A stretch of 64,000 nt of DNA from NCBI RefSeq assembly GCF_014649695.1, contig NZ_BMTN01000025.1, forward strand, positions 29,498-93,497, written 5' to 3'. Positions 24,691 through 32,555 of the stretch are shown one piece after another. The position numbers were made by a program, and so were the translations under genes. Positions within the stretch are counted from its first letter, which is position 1. Each line of letters begins with the position of its first letter. This stretch comes from Streptomyces kurssanovii. GTDB taxonomy: Bacteria; Actinomycetota; Actinomycetes; Streptomycetales; Streptomycetaceae. The notes under the pieces were generated by a model. It saw nothing but the letters and a program-made list of their open reading frames with translations. It did not search any database and was not told where the DNA came from.

Positions 24691-27474
24691 GTGAGCCAGG
24701 GGCACCGCAGAGATCGCAAGAAGAAACGGCTCTTCTACGGGGTGGCGGCAGCAGTCGTCGCCACTGCCACGATCGGAACGGTCGCGGTGGCATCGCCCGA
24801 CCTCGTCGGTCTTGGCGACGACAAGGGCAGCCGGAACGAGTCGCTCCAGAGCAAGTTCGCGGAGGCGGCGCGCGAGTTCGACGTACCCCAGAGCGTGCTG
24901 ATGGCGGTCTCGTACCGGCAGACGCGCTGGGAGGACCACGAGGGCGAGCCGAGCGTCACCGGCGCGTACAACGTGATGGGTCTGACGGACGTCGACCCCG
25001 AGGACATCGACACGGACGAGGCGGGCGAGGAGGCCGTCGCCCACTTCAACGGCAGCGGCAAGCCGGAGATCGAGAAGTCCTTCGATCCCGCCAAGGTCCG
25101 TCGGATTCTGGCCGAGGCGACCGTCGACACCGACGACCCCCGGCTCCACACCGTGGACAAGGCCGCCGAGCTGATCGACAGCTCCCCCGAGGCGGTCCAG
25201 AGCGACACCTCCGAGTCCATCCGGGCCGGCGCGGCTCTGCTCGCGGAGTACCAGAAGGAGGCCGGCGCGGAGCTGTCCGACGACCCGGGCGCCTGGTACC
25301 CGGCAGTGGCCCGCTACAGCCAGTCGCCGGACAAGAAGGGCGCCGACCTCTTCGCCAAGCGCGTCTTCGAGTCGATCAAGACGGGTGAGCGGGAGCTCAC
25401 CTTGGACGGCGAGCAGGTCTCCCTGCCGGCCGACCCGTCGGTCCGGCCGGTCAAGCCCGCGAACGTCCCGCTGGCGGTGAGCTACGCCTCCACCACGCAG
25501 GAGCCGACGCTCGAATGCCCCACCGGTCTGAACTGCAACTTCGTGCCGTCCCGCACGTCGAGCACGGGCAAGCGCAACTACACGCTCGCCGACCGCCCGA
25601 ACCAGGGCGTGGACATCCGCCAGATCGTCATCCACGACACCGAGGGCGGCTACGACGGCTCGCTCGCGGCGCTCACGAACCCGGATGTCCCGGGCAGCGC
25701 GCACTATCTGATCCGCGCCTCGGACGGTCTGGTCACCCAGATGATCGAGAACAAGCACCTGGCGTGGCACGCGGGCAACTGGACCCACAACATGCACTCG
25801 ATCGGCGTGGAGCACGAGGGCTACGCGATCAAGGACGGCAAGTGGTACACCGAGTCCCAGTACCAGTCCTCCGCCGACCTGGTGAAGTTCCTGGCCACCA
25901 AGTACAACGTGCCGCTGGACCGCGACCACATCATCGGCCATGACGAGGTGGCGCTCCAGACGGACGCCGGCATGGCCAATCTCCACTGGGACGCGGGTCC
26001 GTACTGGGACTGGAACCACTACATGGGCCTGATGGGCGCCCGGCAGGGCGACCAGGGCGCGGGCGGTCCGCTCGCGGCCGGCCAAGTGGTCCGTGTCGTT
26101 CCCCCGTTCACCACGGCGAACCAGCCCAAGCTCACCGTCGGCGGCAACGCCGTCACCGCCCGCCCGTCCAACTTCGGCTACCTCTACACGTCGCCCTCGA
26201 CGAGCGCGTCGACGCTGACCGACCCGTATTTCACGTCCCTCTGGTCCGAGGGCTCGAACTACGGGAACAAGGTCCGTGCCGGTGGCAGCTACGTCGTCGC
26301 CGAGGCCAGGACCAACTGGACGGCGATCTGGTACGCGGGCAAGAAGGCCTGGTTCTACAACCCGGGCGGCCAGTACACCGTTCCGGTGGCCAATGCCACG
26401 AGCATCAAGGTGAAGGCCGGTGCGACCTCGGCCGACGTCTACGGGCGCTCCTTCCCGGAGACCGCCGCCTACACCGCCGCGGGCCTCGAGGCGCCCGGTG
26501 ACGAGAACGCCCACCTGACGAAGTTCACCTTCGCCTCCGGCCAGGCCTATGTGAAGGCCGGCCCGGCGGTGAAGGGCGACGACTGGTTCGGCTCCGCGCA
26601 GAAGAACGTCATCGGCGACACGCTCTACGTGCCGATCCGCTTCCACCACAAGATCACCTGGGTGAAGGCGGCCGATATCGTGGAGGCCACTCCCACCGCT
26701 CCCGATCCCGGCACCACCCGGTTCAACGTGCTCGCCCGCGACACCGGCGGCTCGCTGTACCAGTACCAGGGCACGGGCAGCGCGACGACACCGTTCTACT
26801 CGCGCTACCGGATCGGCGGCGGGTGGCAGGGCTACAACGCCATCACCGACCTCGGGCCGCTCCGTGCCGACGGCACCGGTGACATGGTGGCCAGGGACGG
26901 CTCCGGCTACCTCTGGTACTACAAGGGCAGCGGCGACAAGAACCAGCCGTTCCGGGCCCGCGTCAACGTCGGCCCCGGCTGGAACATGTTCAACATGATC
27001 GTCGGCTCGCAGGACCTCGACGGCGACGGCCTCTCCGACATGGTGGGCCGCGAGCCGTCCGGCGCCCTGTGGTTCTACAAGGGCACCGGCGTCCCGTCCG
27101 CCCCCTTCGCCCGCCGCACCAAGGTCGGCGACGGCTGGCAGACGTACAACATGCTCGTCGCCACCGGTGACCTCGACAAGGACGGCAAGGCCGACGCGGT
27201 CGGCCGGGACAAGTCCGGCGACCTGTGGTTCTACAAGGGCACCGGCAACGCGGCGGCTCCGTTCGCCGCGCGCATCCGGGTCGGCGGCGGCTGGAACATG
27301 TTCGACATGCTGGTCTCCACCGGGGACCTGAACAAGGACGGCATCGCCGACATGGTCGGCCGCGAGCCGTCCGGCGCCCTGTGGTTCTACAAGGGCACCG
27401 GCGTCCCGACGTCTCCCTTCGCCGCCCGGACCTCGGTCGGCAACGGCTGGCAGATCTACAACACGCTGATCTGA
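24691..27474 (+). CDS. Secreted N-acetylmuramoyl-L-alanine amidase with C-terminal FG-GAP-like repeats
   Basis: The protein has 927 residues. A basic start and hydrophobic segment (KKKRLFYGVAAAVVATATIGTVAVAS) form the export signal. An Ala-rich N-terminal helical domain is followed by an Amidase_2/PGRP zinc domain (about 310-450): IVIHDTEGGYDG (His ligand), AWHAGNWTHNMHSIGVEHEG and HIIGHDEV. After a linker and an SH3-like stretch, the last 240 residues are four to five ~50-residue repeats (WFYKGTG...DLDGDG...), related to FG-GAP/VCBS propeller repeats. It would cleave the peptide from glycan in peptidoglycan. GTG 24691 is preferred; GTG 24685 is possible. Confidence 0.9.
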   Translation: MSQGHRRDRKKKRLFYGVAAAVVATATIGTVAVASPDLVGLGDDKGSRNESLQSKFAEAAREFDVPQSVLMAVSYRQTRWEDHEGEPSVTGAYNVMGLTDVDPEDIDTDEAGEEAVAHFNGSGKPEIEKSFDPAKVRRILAEATVDTDDPRLHTVDKAAELIDSSPEAVQSDTSESIRAGAALLAEYQKEAGAELSDDPGAWYPAVARYSQSPDKKGADLFAKRVFESIKTGERELTLDGEQVSLPADPSVRPVKPANVPLAVSYASTTQEPTLECPTGLNCNFVPSRTSSTGKRNYTLADRPNQGVDIRQIVIHDTEGGYDGSLAALTNPDVPGSAHYLIRASDGLVTQMIENKHLAWHAGNWTHNMHSIGVEHEGYAIKDGKWYTESQYQSSADLVKFLATKYNVPLDRDHIIGHDEVALQTDAGMANLHWDAGPYWDWNHYMGLMGARQGDQGAGGPLAAGQVVRVVPPFTTANQPKLTVGGNAVTARPSNFGYLYTSPSTSASTLTDPYFTSLWSEGSNYGNKVRAGGSYVVAEARTNWTAIWYAGKKAWFYNPGGQYTVPVANATSIKVKAGATSADVYGRSFPETAAYTAAGLEAPGDENAHLTKFTFASGQAYVKAGPAVKGDDWFGSAQKNVIGDTLYVPIRFHHKITWVKAADIVEATPTAPDPGTTRFNVLARDTGGSLYQYQGTGSATTPFYSRYRIGGGWQGYNAITDLGPLRADGTGDMVARDGSGYLWYYKGSGDKNQPFRARVNVGPGWNMFNMIVGSQDLDGDGLSDMVGREPSGALWFYKGTGVPSAPFARRTKVGDGWQTYNMLVATGDLDKDGKADAVGRDKSGDLWFYKGTGNAAAPFAARIRVGGGWNMFDMLVSTGDLNKDGIADMVGREPSGALWFYKGTGVPTSPFAARTSVGNGWQIYNTLI
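27038..27407 (+). repeat. Near-identical coding repeats in the amidase tail
   Basis: A ~60-bp segment encoding DMVGREPSGALWFYKGTGVP occurs twice, at about 27038-27097 and 27353-27412, almost identical in DNA. Diverged copies lie between. The spacing of 315 bp equals two propeller repeats. Slippage or recombination could change the repeat number. Confidence 0.75.
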
Positions 27475-27492
27475 CCCGCGCACCTCGCACAC

Positions 27493-27551
27493 TCCGCCCG
27501 CCTCGGCGGGGCCGTCCTCATCGTGGGACGTGCCCCGCCGGCGCGGGCGGA
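27493..27551 (+). terminator. Long hairpin terminator between amidase and trp leader
   Basis: Nested arms TCCGCCCGC/GCGGGCGGA, CGGCGGGGC/GCCCCGCCG and GTCC/GGAC make an almost continuous 59-base hairpin. It ends six bases before the -10 of the trp leader, so it isolates the leader from read-through and overlaps where a -35 would be. Confidence 0.75.
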
Positions 27552-27556
27552 TGCGT

Positions 27557-27562
27557 TATCGT
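27557..27562 (+). promoter_or_regulatory. -10 element of the trp leader transcript (TATCGT)
   Basis: TATCGT is followed by seven bases and the ATG of the leader peptide at 27570, so the leader peptide is probably translated from a leaderless mRNA. Confidence 0.5.
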
Positions 27563-27569
27563 CGGCGTC

Positions 27570-27632
27570 ATGTTCGCGCAGCAGATCCAGAACTGGTGGT
27601 GGACCGCACTCCGGCGGCCCACTGCTTCCTGA
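27570..27632 (+). CDS. trpL: Trp leader peptide with three tandem Trp codons
   Basis: The peptide has 20 residues and includes Asn-Trp-Trp-Trp (Trp codons at 27594-27602). The stop is followed by an attenuator hairpin at 27654-27676 and the anthranilate synthase gene at 27729. When charged tRNA-Trp is scarce the ribosome would stall on the Trp codons and prevent the terminator from forming. A trp attenuator of this kind has been reported for an anthranilate synthase gene in Streptomyces venezuelae. No Shine-Dalgarno is visible; the -10 TATCGT ends eight bases before the ATG. Confidence 0.88.
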   Translation: MFAQQIQNWWWTALRRPTAS

Positions 27633-27653
27633 TCGCGCGCAGCACCGATCGCG

Positions 27654-27685
27654 AAGGCCGCCCGAGGGGCGGCCTTCACTGTTTT
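27654..27685 (+). terminator. Trp attenuator hairpin
   Basis: Arms AAGGCCGCC (27654-27662) and GGCGGCCTT (27668-27676) with a 5-base loop are followed by CACTGTTTT. It lies between trpL and the anthranilate synthase gene and is the expected attenuator terminator. Confidence 0.85.
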
Positions 27686-27728
27686 CCCGACAGCGGCCGT
27701 TCCTCCTCTCCCGGAAGGAACACCCCGC

Positions 27729-29594
27729 ATGCTCATCGGACGACTGCTCGACGACGACTGCCCCCCGTTCGCCCTGCTGCACCGCCGTACCCCCGGCCGC
27801 GACCACGGCACCGTCGAGGTGCTGATCGGTGCCGTCCACGAGGCCGCCCGCCTGGCCGACATCCCGGTGGGCGGGCATCCTTCCCTGGCGCTTGTGCCCT
27901 TCCGCCAGATCGCGGAACGCGGCTTCGACGTGACCGACGACGGCACCCCCCTCGCGGTGCTGGTCGCCCGCGAAAGCCATGAACTCGCCCTCGGGCAGGT
28001 CCTGGAGGAGCTCCCCCGGCACGAGGTACGGGTCGAGGGCGGCACGTTCGACGTCGGTGACGAGGAGTACGCGGACATCGTGCGGCGGGTCGTCGAGGAC
28101 GAGATCGGGGAGGGTGAAGGCGCCAACTTCGTGATCCGGCGCACCTTCACCGGGCAGATCGACGGCTTCGGCCGGGCCGACGCGCTCGCGCTGTTCCGGC
28201 GCCTGCTGACCGGCGAACGCGGCGCGTACTGGACCTTCGTGGTCCACACGGGCGACCGCACGCTGGTCGGGGCGAGCCCGGAGGTGCATGTGCGCATGAC
28301 CGGCGGCACGGTCGTGATGAACCCGATCAGCGGGACCTTCCGGTATCCGCCCGGGGGGCCGACCGCCGAGGCGCTGCTCGCCTTCCTGGACGACCGCAAG
28401 GAGCGCGAGGAGCTCTCCATGGTGGTCGACGAGGAGCTGAAGATGATGTGCACGGTCGGCGACATGGGCGGGGTCGTGGTGGGGCCCCGGCTGAAGGAGA
28501 TGGCTCATCTCGCCCACACCGAGTACGAGTTGCGGGGACGCTCGTCCCTCGACGTGCGCGAGGTGCTGAAGGAGACGATGTTCGCCGCGACGGTCACGGG
28601 CTCGCCCCTGCAGAACGCCTGCCGGGTCATCGAGCGCCACGAGGTGGGCGGCCGCGGCTACTACGCGGGCGCGCTGGCACTGATCGGCACGGACGCCTCC
28701 GGCGCGCAGACGCTGGACTCGCCCATCCTGATCCGTACCGCCGACATCGACGCCACGGGCACGCTGCGGGTGCCGGTCGGGGCGACGCTGGTGCGGCACT
28801 CCGACCCGGCCGGCGAGGTCGCGGAGACACACGCCAAGGCCGCGGGCGTGCTCGCCGCGCTGGGAGTGCGGCCGGGGCGGTCCGACGCCGGGGGGCCGGC
28901 GCCGCGTCTGGCGGACGATCCACGCGTGCGGGCGGCCCTGGACTCCCGCCGGGCCGACCTCGCTCCGTTCTGGCTGCGGATGCAGGAGCAGGCCGCGAGA
29001 CTCTCCGGGCACGCCCTGGTCGTCGACGGCGAGGACACCTTCACCGCCATGCTGGCGCATCTGCTGCGCTCGACCGGGCTGGAGGTGACCGTGGTGCGGT
29101 ACGACGCACCGGGGCTGCGGGAGCGGGCCCTCGCCCACCCGGGGCCCGTGGTGCTGGGGCCGGGCCCCGGCGACCCGGCCGACGCGTCCGATCCGAAGAT
29201 GCGCTTCCTGCGGGCCCTCGCCGCCGACCTGCTGAAGGGGCACCGCCACGGTCTGCTGGGCGTGTGCCTCGGCCATGAGGTGCTGGCCGCGGAGCTGGGG
29301 CTGGAGATCGTCCGCAAGGACGAGCCGTACCAGGGGGCGCAGGAGCGGATCGACTTCTTCGGCCGCCCGGAGACGGTCGGCTTCTACAACAGCTTCACCG
29401 CGCGCTGCGACGAGGTCACCGCGGCCGAACTCGCCATGCACCGGATCGAGCTGAGCCGGGACCAGGTGACCGGCGACGTGCACGCGCTGCGCGGCAGCGG
29501 TTTCGCGTCCGTTCAGTTCCATCCGGAGTCGGTGCTGACGATGAACGGTGCGGCGCTGACGGCGTCGCTGCTGGCGGGTGTGCTGGTCGGCTGA
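27729..29594 (+). CDS. Fused anthranilate synthase (TrpE-TrpG / PhzE-like)
   Basis: The protein has 621 residues. The chorismate-binding part (about 1-400) has the catalytic signatures VMNPISGTFRYP, DEELKMMCTVGDMGG, HTEYELRGRSSLDVREVLKETMFAATVTGSPLQNA and GRGYYAGALALIG. A class I glutamine amidotransferase part follows (about 430-621) with the nucleophile Cys in LLGVCLGHEVLA and the His/Glu of QFHPES. It makes anthranilate from chorismate and glutamine. The N-terminus (CPPFALLHR) resembles PhzE, and I see no obvious LLES Trp-feedback motif; aminodeoxyisochorismate synthesis is thus a weaker alternative. Control by the upstream Trp attenuator argues for tryptophan biosynthesis. Confidence 0.9.
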   Translation: MLIGRLLDDDCPPFALLHRRTPGRDHGTVEVLIGAVHEAARLADIPVGGHPSLALVPFRQIAERGFDVTDDGTPLAVLVARESHELALGQVLEELPRHEVRVEGGTFDVGDEEYADIVRRVVEDEIGEGEGANFVIRRTFTGQIDGFGRADALALFRRLLTGERGAYWTFVVHTGDRTLVGASPEVHVRMTGGTVVMNPISGTFRYPPGGPTAEALLAFLDDRKEREELSMVVDEELKMMCTVGDMGGVVVGPRLKEMAHLAHTEYELRGRSSLDVREVLKETMFAATVTGSPLQNACRVIERHEVGGRGYYAGALALIGTDASGAQTLDSPILIRTADIDATGTLRVPVGATLVRHSDPAGEVAETHAKAAGVLAALGVRPGRSDAGGPAPRLADDPRVRAALDSRRADLAPFWLRMQEQAARLSGHALVVDGEDTFTAMLAHLLRSTGLEVTVVRYDAPGLRERALAHPGPVVLGPGPGDPADASDPKMRFLRALAADLLKGHRHGLLGVCLGHEVLAAELGLEIVRKDEPYQGAQERIDFFGRPETVGFYNSFTARCDEVTAAELAMHRIELSRDQVTGDVHALRGSGFASVQFHPESVLTMNGAALTASLLAGVLVG

Positions 29595-29606
29595 GGGACA
29601 CGGCGC

Positions 29607-30614
29607 TCAGCGGGCGGGCGCGGCGGGGACGAGCACGTTCTCGTTGCGCCGGCCCTCGAGGTGGTCCTTGACGTTCCGTGCGGTGGTGTCCACGATCTGG
29701 GCGACCGCTTCCACGGTGTAGTACGCCTGGTGGGAGGTGACGAGGACGTTGGGGAACGTCATCAGCCGGGCGAGGGTGTCGTCGTCGACCGCCTCCATGG
29801 ACCTGTCGAGGAAGAACAGCCCGGCCTCCGCCTCGTACACGTCGAGGCCGACCCCCGCGAAGCGCCCCTTGCGCAGTTCGCCGACGAGGGCGTCGCTGTC
29901 GATCAGGCCGCCGCGGCTGGAGTTCACCAGGATCGCGTCGTCCTTCATCGCGCGCAGCTCCCGGGCGCCGATGAGATGCCGGGTGGCGGGCAGCAGCGGT
30001 ACGTGGAGGGTGACCAGGTCCGCGGCGGCGAGGAGTTCGTCCTTGTCGACGTATTCCATGCCCAGTTCGAGGCATACGGGGCTCGGCGCCACGTCCAGGC
30101 CGAGCAGCCGCATGCCGAAGCCGTGGGCGATCCGGGTGAATGCCTCTCCGATCTTGCCGGTGCCGATCACGCCGGCGGTCCGGCCGCGCATGTCCCGGCC
30201 CATCAGGCCGTCGAGGCGGAAGTCGAAGTCGCGGGTGCGGTTGGCGGCGCGGACGATACGCCGGTTGACGGCCATGGCCAGCGTCCAGGCGAACTCGGCG
30301 ACGGAGTACGGCGAGTAGTACGACACCCTGGCGACAGTGAGACCGAGCCGCCCTGCCACATCGAGGTCGATGTTGTTGAAGCCGGTGGAACGCTGGGCGA
30401 TCATCCTCGTGCCGCCTGCGGCGAGGGTCCGCAGCACCTCGGCGTCCAACTGGGCGTTGACGCTGGTGGAGATCACCTCGTGGCCGGCGGCGATGGCGGC
30501 GGTGTCGGCGTCGAGGAACACGTCCAGGCACCGGACGCTCATGTGGAGATCCGCGAACGCCTTCTCGATGAGCGGCTTTTCGTCGGCCTGGACACCGTAG
30601 GCGAGGATTTCCAC
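29607..30614 (-). CDS. D-lactate dehydrogenase-type 2-hydroxyacid dehydrogenase
   Basis: The protein has 335 residues. The NAD fold motif is TAGVIGTGKIGEAFTRIAHGFGMRLLGLD. Catalytic residues fit the D-isomer dehydrogenase family: Arg in VNSSRGGLIDS, Glu in YEAEAGLFF and His in TSHQAYYT. Length and the LFFLDRS motif match fermentative D-LDH (LdhA) rather than glycerate dehydrogenases. It reduces pyruvate to D-lactate with NADH. It is convergent with the anthranilate synthase gene. Two tandem 18-bp repeats lie just upstream of the start and may be regulator sites. Confidence 0.9.
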   Translation of the reverse strand: MEILAYGVQADEKPLIEKAFADLHMSVRCLDVFLDADTAAIAAGHEVISTSVNAQLDAEVLRTLAAGGTRMIAQRSTGFNNIDLDVAGRLGLTVARVSYYSPYSVAEFAWTLAMAVNRRIVRAANRTRDFDFRLDGLMGRDMRGRTAGVIGTGKIGEAFTRIAHGFGMRLLGLDVAPSPVCLELGMEYVDKDELLAAADLVTLHVPLLPATRHLIGARELRAMKDDAILVNSSRGGLIDSDALVGELRKGRFAGVGLDVYEAEAGLFFLDRSMEAVDDDTLARLMTFPNVLVTSHQAYYTVEAVAQIVDTTARNVKDHLEGRRNENVLVPAAPAR

Positions 30615-30642
30615 GTTCTCTCCCGGTTCACGAGCTGTGGGC

Positions 30643-30678
30643 CGGATACCCGCGAATACCCGGATATCGCGAATATAC
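30643..30678. promoter_or_regulatory. Tandem 18-bp repeats before the D-LDH gene
   Basis: CGGATACCCGCGAATACC (30643-30660) is followed directly by CGGATATCGCGAATATAC (30661-30678). The two copies share CGGATA and GCGAATA. They lie 29 bp upstream of the D-LDH start and look like a double regulator-binding site. They do not match the Rex consensus TTGTGAANNNNTTCACAA. Confidence 0.5.
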
Positions 30679-30692
30679 GGCCCACCGCCACG

Positions 30693-31721
30693 TCAGCCGA
30701 AGAAGACGCCGACCTCCTCGTAGAGCTTCGGGTCGACCGTCTTGAGCTTGGCGGTCGCCTCCGCGATCGGCACCCGCACGATGTCGGTGCCCTGGAGGGC
30801 GACCATCTTGCCGAAGTCCCCGTCGCGCACCGCGTCGATGGCGTGCAGCCCGAAGCGGGTGGCGAGCCAGCGGTCGAAGGCGCTCGGGGTGCCTCCGCGC
30901 TGGACGTGGCCGAGGACGGTGGTGCGGGCCTCCTTGCCCGTACGGCTCTCGATCTCCTTGGCCAGCCACTCGCCGACGCCGGAGAGGCGGACATGGCCGA
31001 AGGAGTCGAGCGTGCCGTCCTTGAGGACCGCCTCGCCGTCCTTGGGCATCGCGCCCTCGGCGATCACCACGATCGGCGCGTAACTCGCCTTGAAACGGGA
31101 GGCGACCCAGGCGCAGACCTGGTCGACGTCGAAACGCTGCTCGGGGATGAGGATGACGTTGGCGCCGCCTGCGAGACCGGAGTGGAGGGCGATCCAGCCC
31201 GCGTGACGCCCCATCACCTCGACGACGAGGACACGCATATGGGATTCCGCCGTGGTGTGCAGCCGGTCGATCGCCTCGGTGGCGATGCCGACCGCCGTGT
31301 CGAAGCCGAAGGTGTAGTCGGTGGCGGACAGGTCGTTGTCGATGGTCTTGGGTACGCCAACACAGCTGATGCCGTACTCGTCGCAGAGCCGCGCCGCGAC
31401 GCCGAGCGTGTCCTCGCCGCCGATGGTGACGAGGGCGTCCACCTCGTGCTTGGCGAGGTTCTCCTTGATCCGGCGGACGCCGTCCGCCTCCTTCAGCGGA
31501 TTGGTACGGGAAGAGCCGAGGATCGTGCCGCCGCGGGGCAGAATTCCGCGGACGGCCGGGATGTCGAGCGGGACGGTGTCGCCTTCCAGCGGTCCGCGCC
31601 AGCCGTCGCGGTAGCCGACGAACTCGTAGCCGTACTCCTGCACACCCTTGCGGACGAGGCCGCGGATGACCGCGTTGAGGCCGGGGCAGTCGCCGCCCCC
31701 GGTCAGTACTCCGACGCGCAT
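30693..31721 (-). CDS. pfkA: 6-phosphofructokinase
   Basis: The protein has 342 residues. Motifs are GVLTGGGDCPGLNAVIRG (nucleotide site), GGTILGSSRTNP, PKTIDNDL (catalytic Asp), EVMGRHAGWIAL and PEQRFD. Position 104 is Asp (GGEDT) and the TIDND motif is preceded by Lys. In group III PFKs these two residues are the marks of PPi-type or mixed enzymes, yet actinobacterial members with them can use ATP, so the phosphoryl donor cannot be called. It catalyses fructose 6-phosphate to fructose 1,6-bisphosphate. ATG 31721 fits the family N-terminus. A strong dyad lies upstream. Confidence 0.92.
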   Translation of the reverse strand: MRVGVLTGGGDCPGLNAVIRGLVRKGVQEYGYEFVGYRDGWRGPLEGDTVPLDIPAVRGILPRGGTILGSSRTNPLKEADGVRRIKENLAKHEVDALVTIGGEDTLGVAARLCDEYGISCVGVPKTIDNDLSATDYTFGFDTAVGIATEAIDRLHTTAESHMRVLVVEVMGRHAGWIALHSGLAGGANVILIPEQRFDVDQVCAWVASRFKASYAPIVVIAEGAMPKDGEAVLKDGTLDSFGHVRLSGVGEWLAKEIESRTGKEARTTVLGHVQRGGTPSAFDRWLATRFGLHAIDAVRDGDFGKMVALQGTDIVRVPIAEATAKLKTVDPKLYEEVGVFFG

Positions 31722-31745
31722 GGAAACTTCCCTTCGCCTGATGAG

Positions 31746-31787
31746 CCCTGTGACCGTCACGCTAATGGTGACGCAGGTCACTCAGGG
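31746..31787. promoter_or_regulatory. Nested dyad of four GTGAC/GTCAC half-sites before pfkA
   Basis: Half-sites are at 31750-31754 (GTGAC), 31756-31760 (GTCAC), 31768-31772 (GTGAC) and 31777-31781 (GTCAC), with outer CCCTG/CAGGG at 31746/31783. It lies 25-66 bp upstream of the pfkA start and probably binds a dimeric regulator, perhaps of Crp type. Confidence 0.55.
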
Positions 31788-31880
31788 ACGGGGCGAATGG
31801 TCGATTCTCTTGCGTGGCGGGGCGGCCGGCCGGCCGCCATTCACTCGTACGGGTACAGCTCGAACCGGCCTGACGTGCGG

Positions 31881-32555
31881 TCAGACGTCGTCCAGGCCGC
31901 GCTCGATCGCGTACCGCACCAGCTCGACGCGGTTGTGCAACTGAAGCTTGCCCAGGGTGTTCTGCACATGGTTCTGGACGGTGCGATGGGAGATGACCAG
32001 CCGCTCCGCGATCTGCTTGTACGACAACCCCTTGGCGACCAGCCGCAGTACCTCGGTCTCCCGGTCCGTCAGCTGCGGGGCCTTCGGCTCGTCCGCGCCG
32101 ACCGGCGGACCGGGCTCCGAGGCGAGCCGGCGGTACTCGCCGAGCACCAGGCCCGCGAGACCCGGTGTGAAGACGGGATCGCCCACAGCCGTGCGGCGCA
32201 CCGCGTCCGTCAGCTCCTCCGTGCTGGCCGACTTCAGCAGATAGCCGGTGGCGCCCGACTTCACCGCCTCGAGGACGTCGGCGTGCTCGCCGCTGGCGGA
32301 CAGCACCAGGACACGCAGTCCGGGCAGCGCCCCGACCAGCTCCTTGCACACCTGCACGCCCGGCAGCTCGGGCAGATTGAGGTCGAGCACGAGAACGTCG
32401 GGCGCGGCGGCCCTGGCCCGGCGCACGGCCTGCGCACCGTCACCCGCCGTGGCGACCACGTCGAACCCGGCCTCCGTGAGGTCGCGTGCCACCGCGTCCC
32501 GCCACATCGGATGGTCGTCGACCACCATCACCTTGAGCGTCCGCTGATCCGTCAT
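31881..32555 (-). CDS. NarL/FixJ-family response regulator
   Basis: The protein has 224 residues. The receiver domain has VVDDHP (acidic pocket), Asp58 in VLVLDLNLPE (phospho-acceptor), Ser in VLSAS and Lys in YLLKSA. A LuxR-type helix-turn-helix follows (about 160-224: LTDRETEVLRLVAKGLSYKQIAERLVISHRTVQNHVQNTLGKL). It overlaps the histidine kinase stop by four bases, so the pair is one operon. Targets are unknown. Confidence 0.93.
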   Translation of the reverse strand: MTDQRTLKVMVVDDHPMWRDAVARDLTEAGFDVVATAGDGAQAVRRARAAAPDVLVLDLNLPELPGVQVCKELVGALPGLRVLVLSASGEHADVLEAVKSGATGYLLKSASTEELTDAVRRTAVGDPVFTPGLAGLVLGEYRRLASEPGPPVGADEPKAPQLTDRETEVLRLVAKGLSYKQIAERLVISHRTVQNHVQNTLGKLQLHNRVELVRYAIERGLDDV

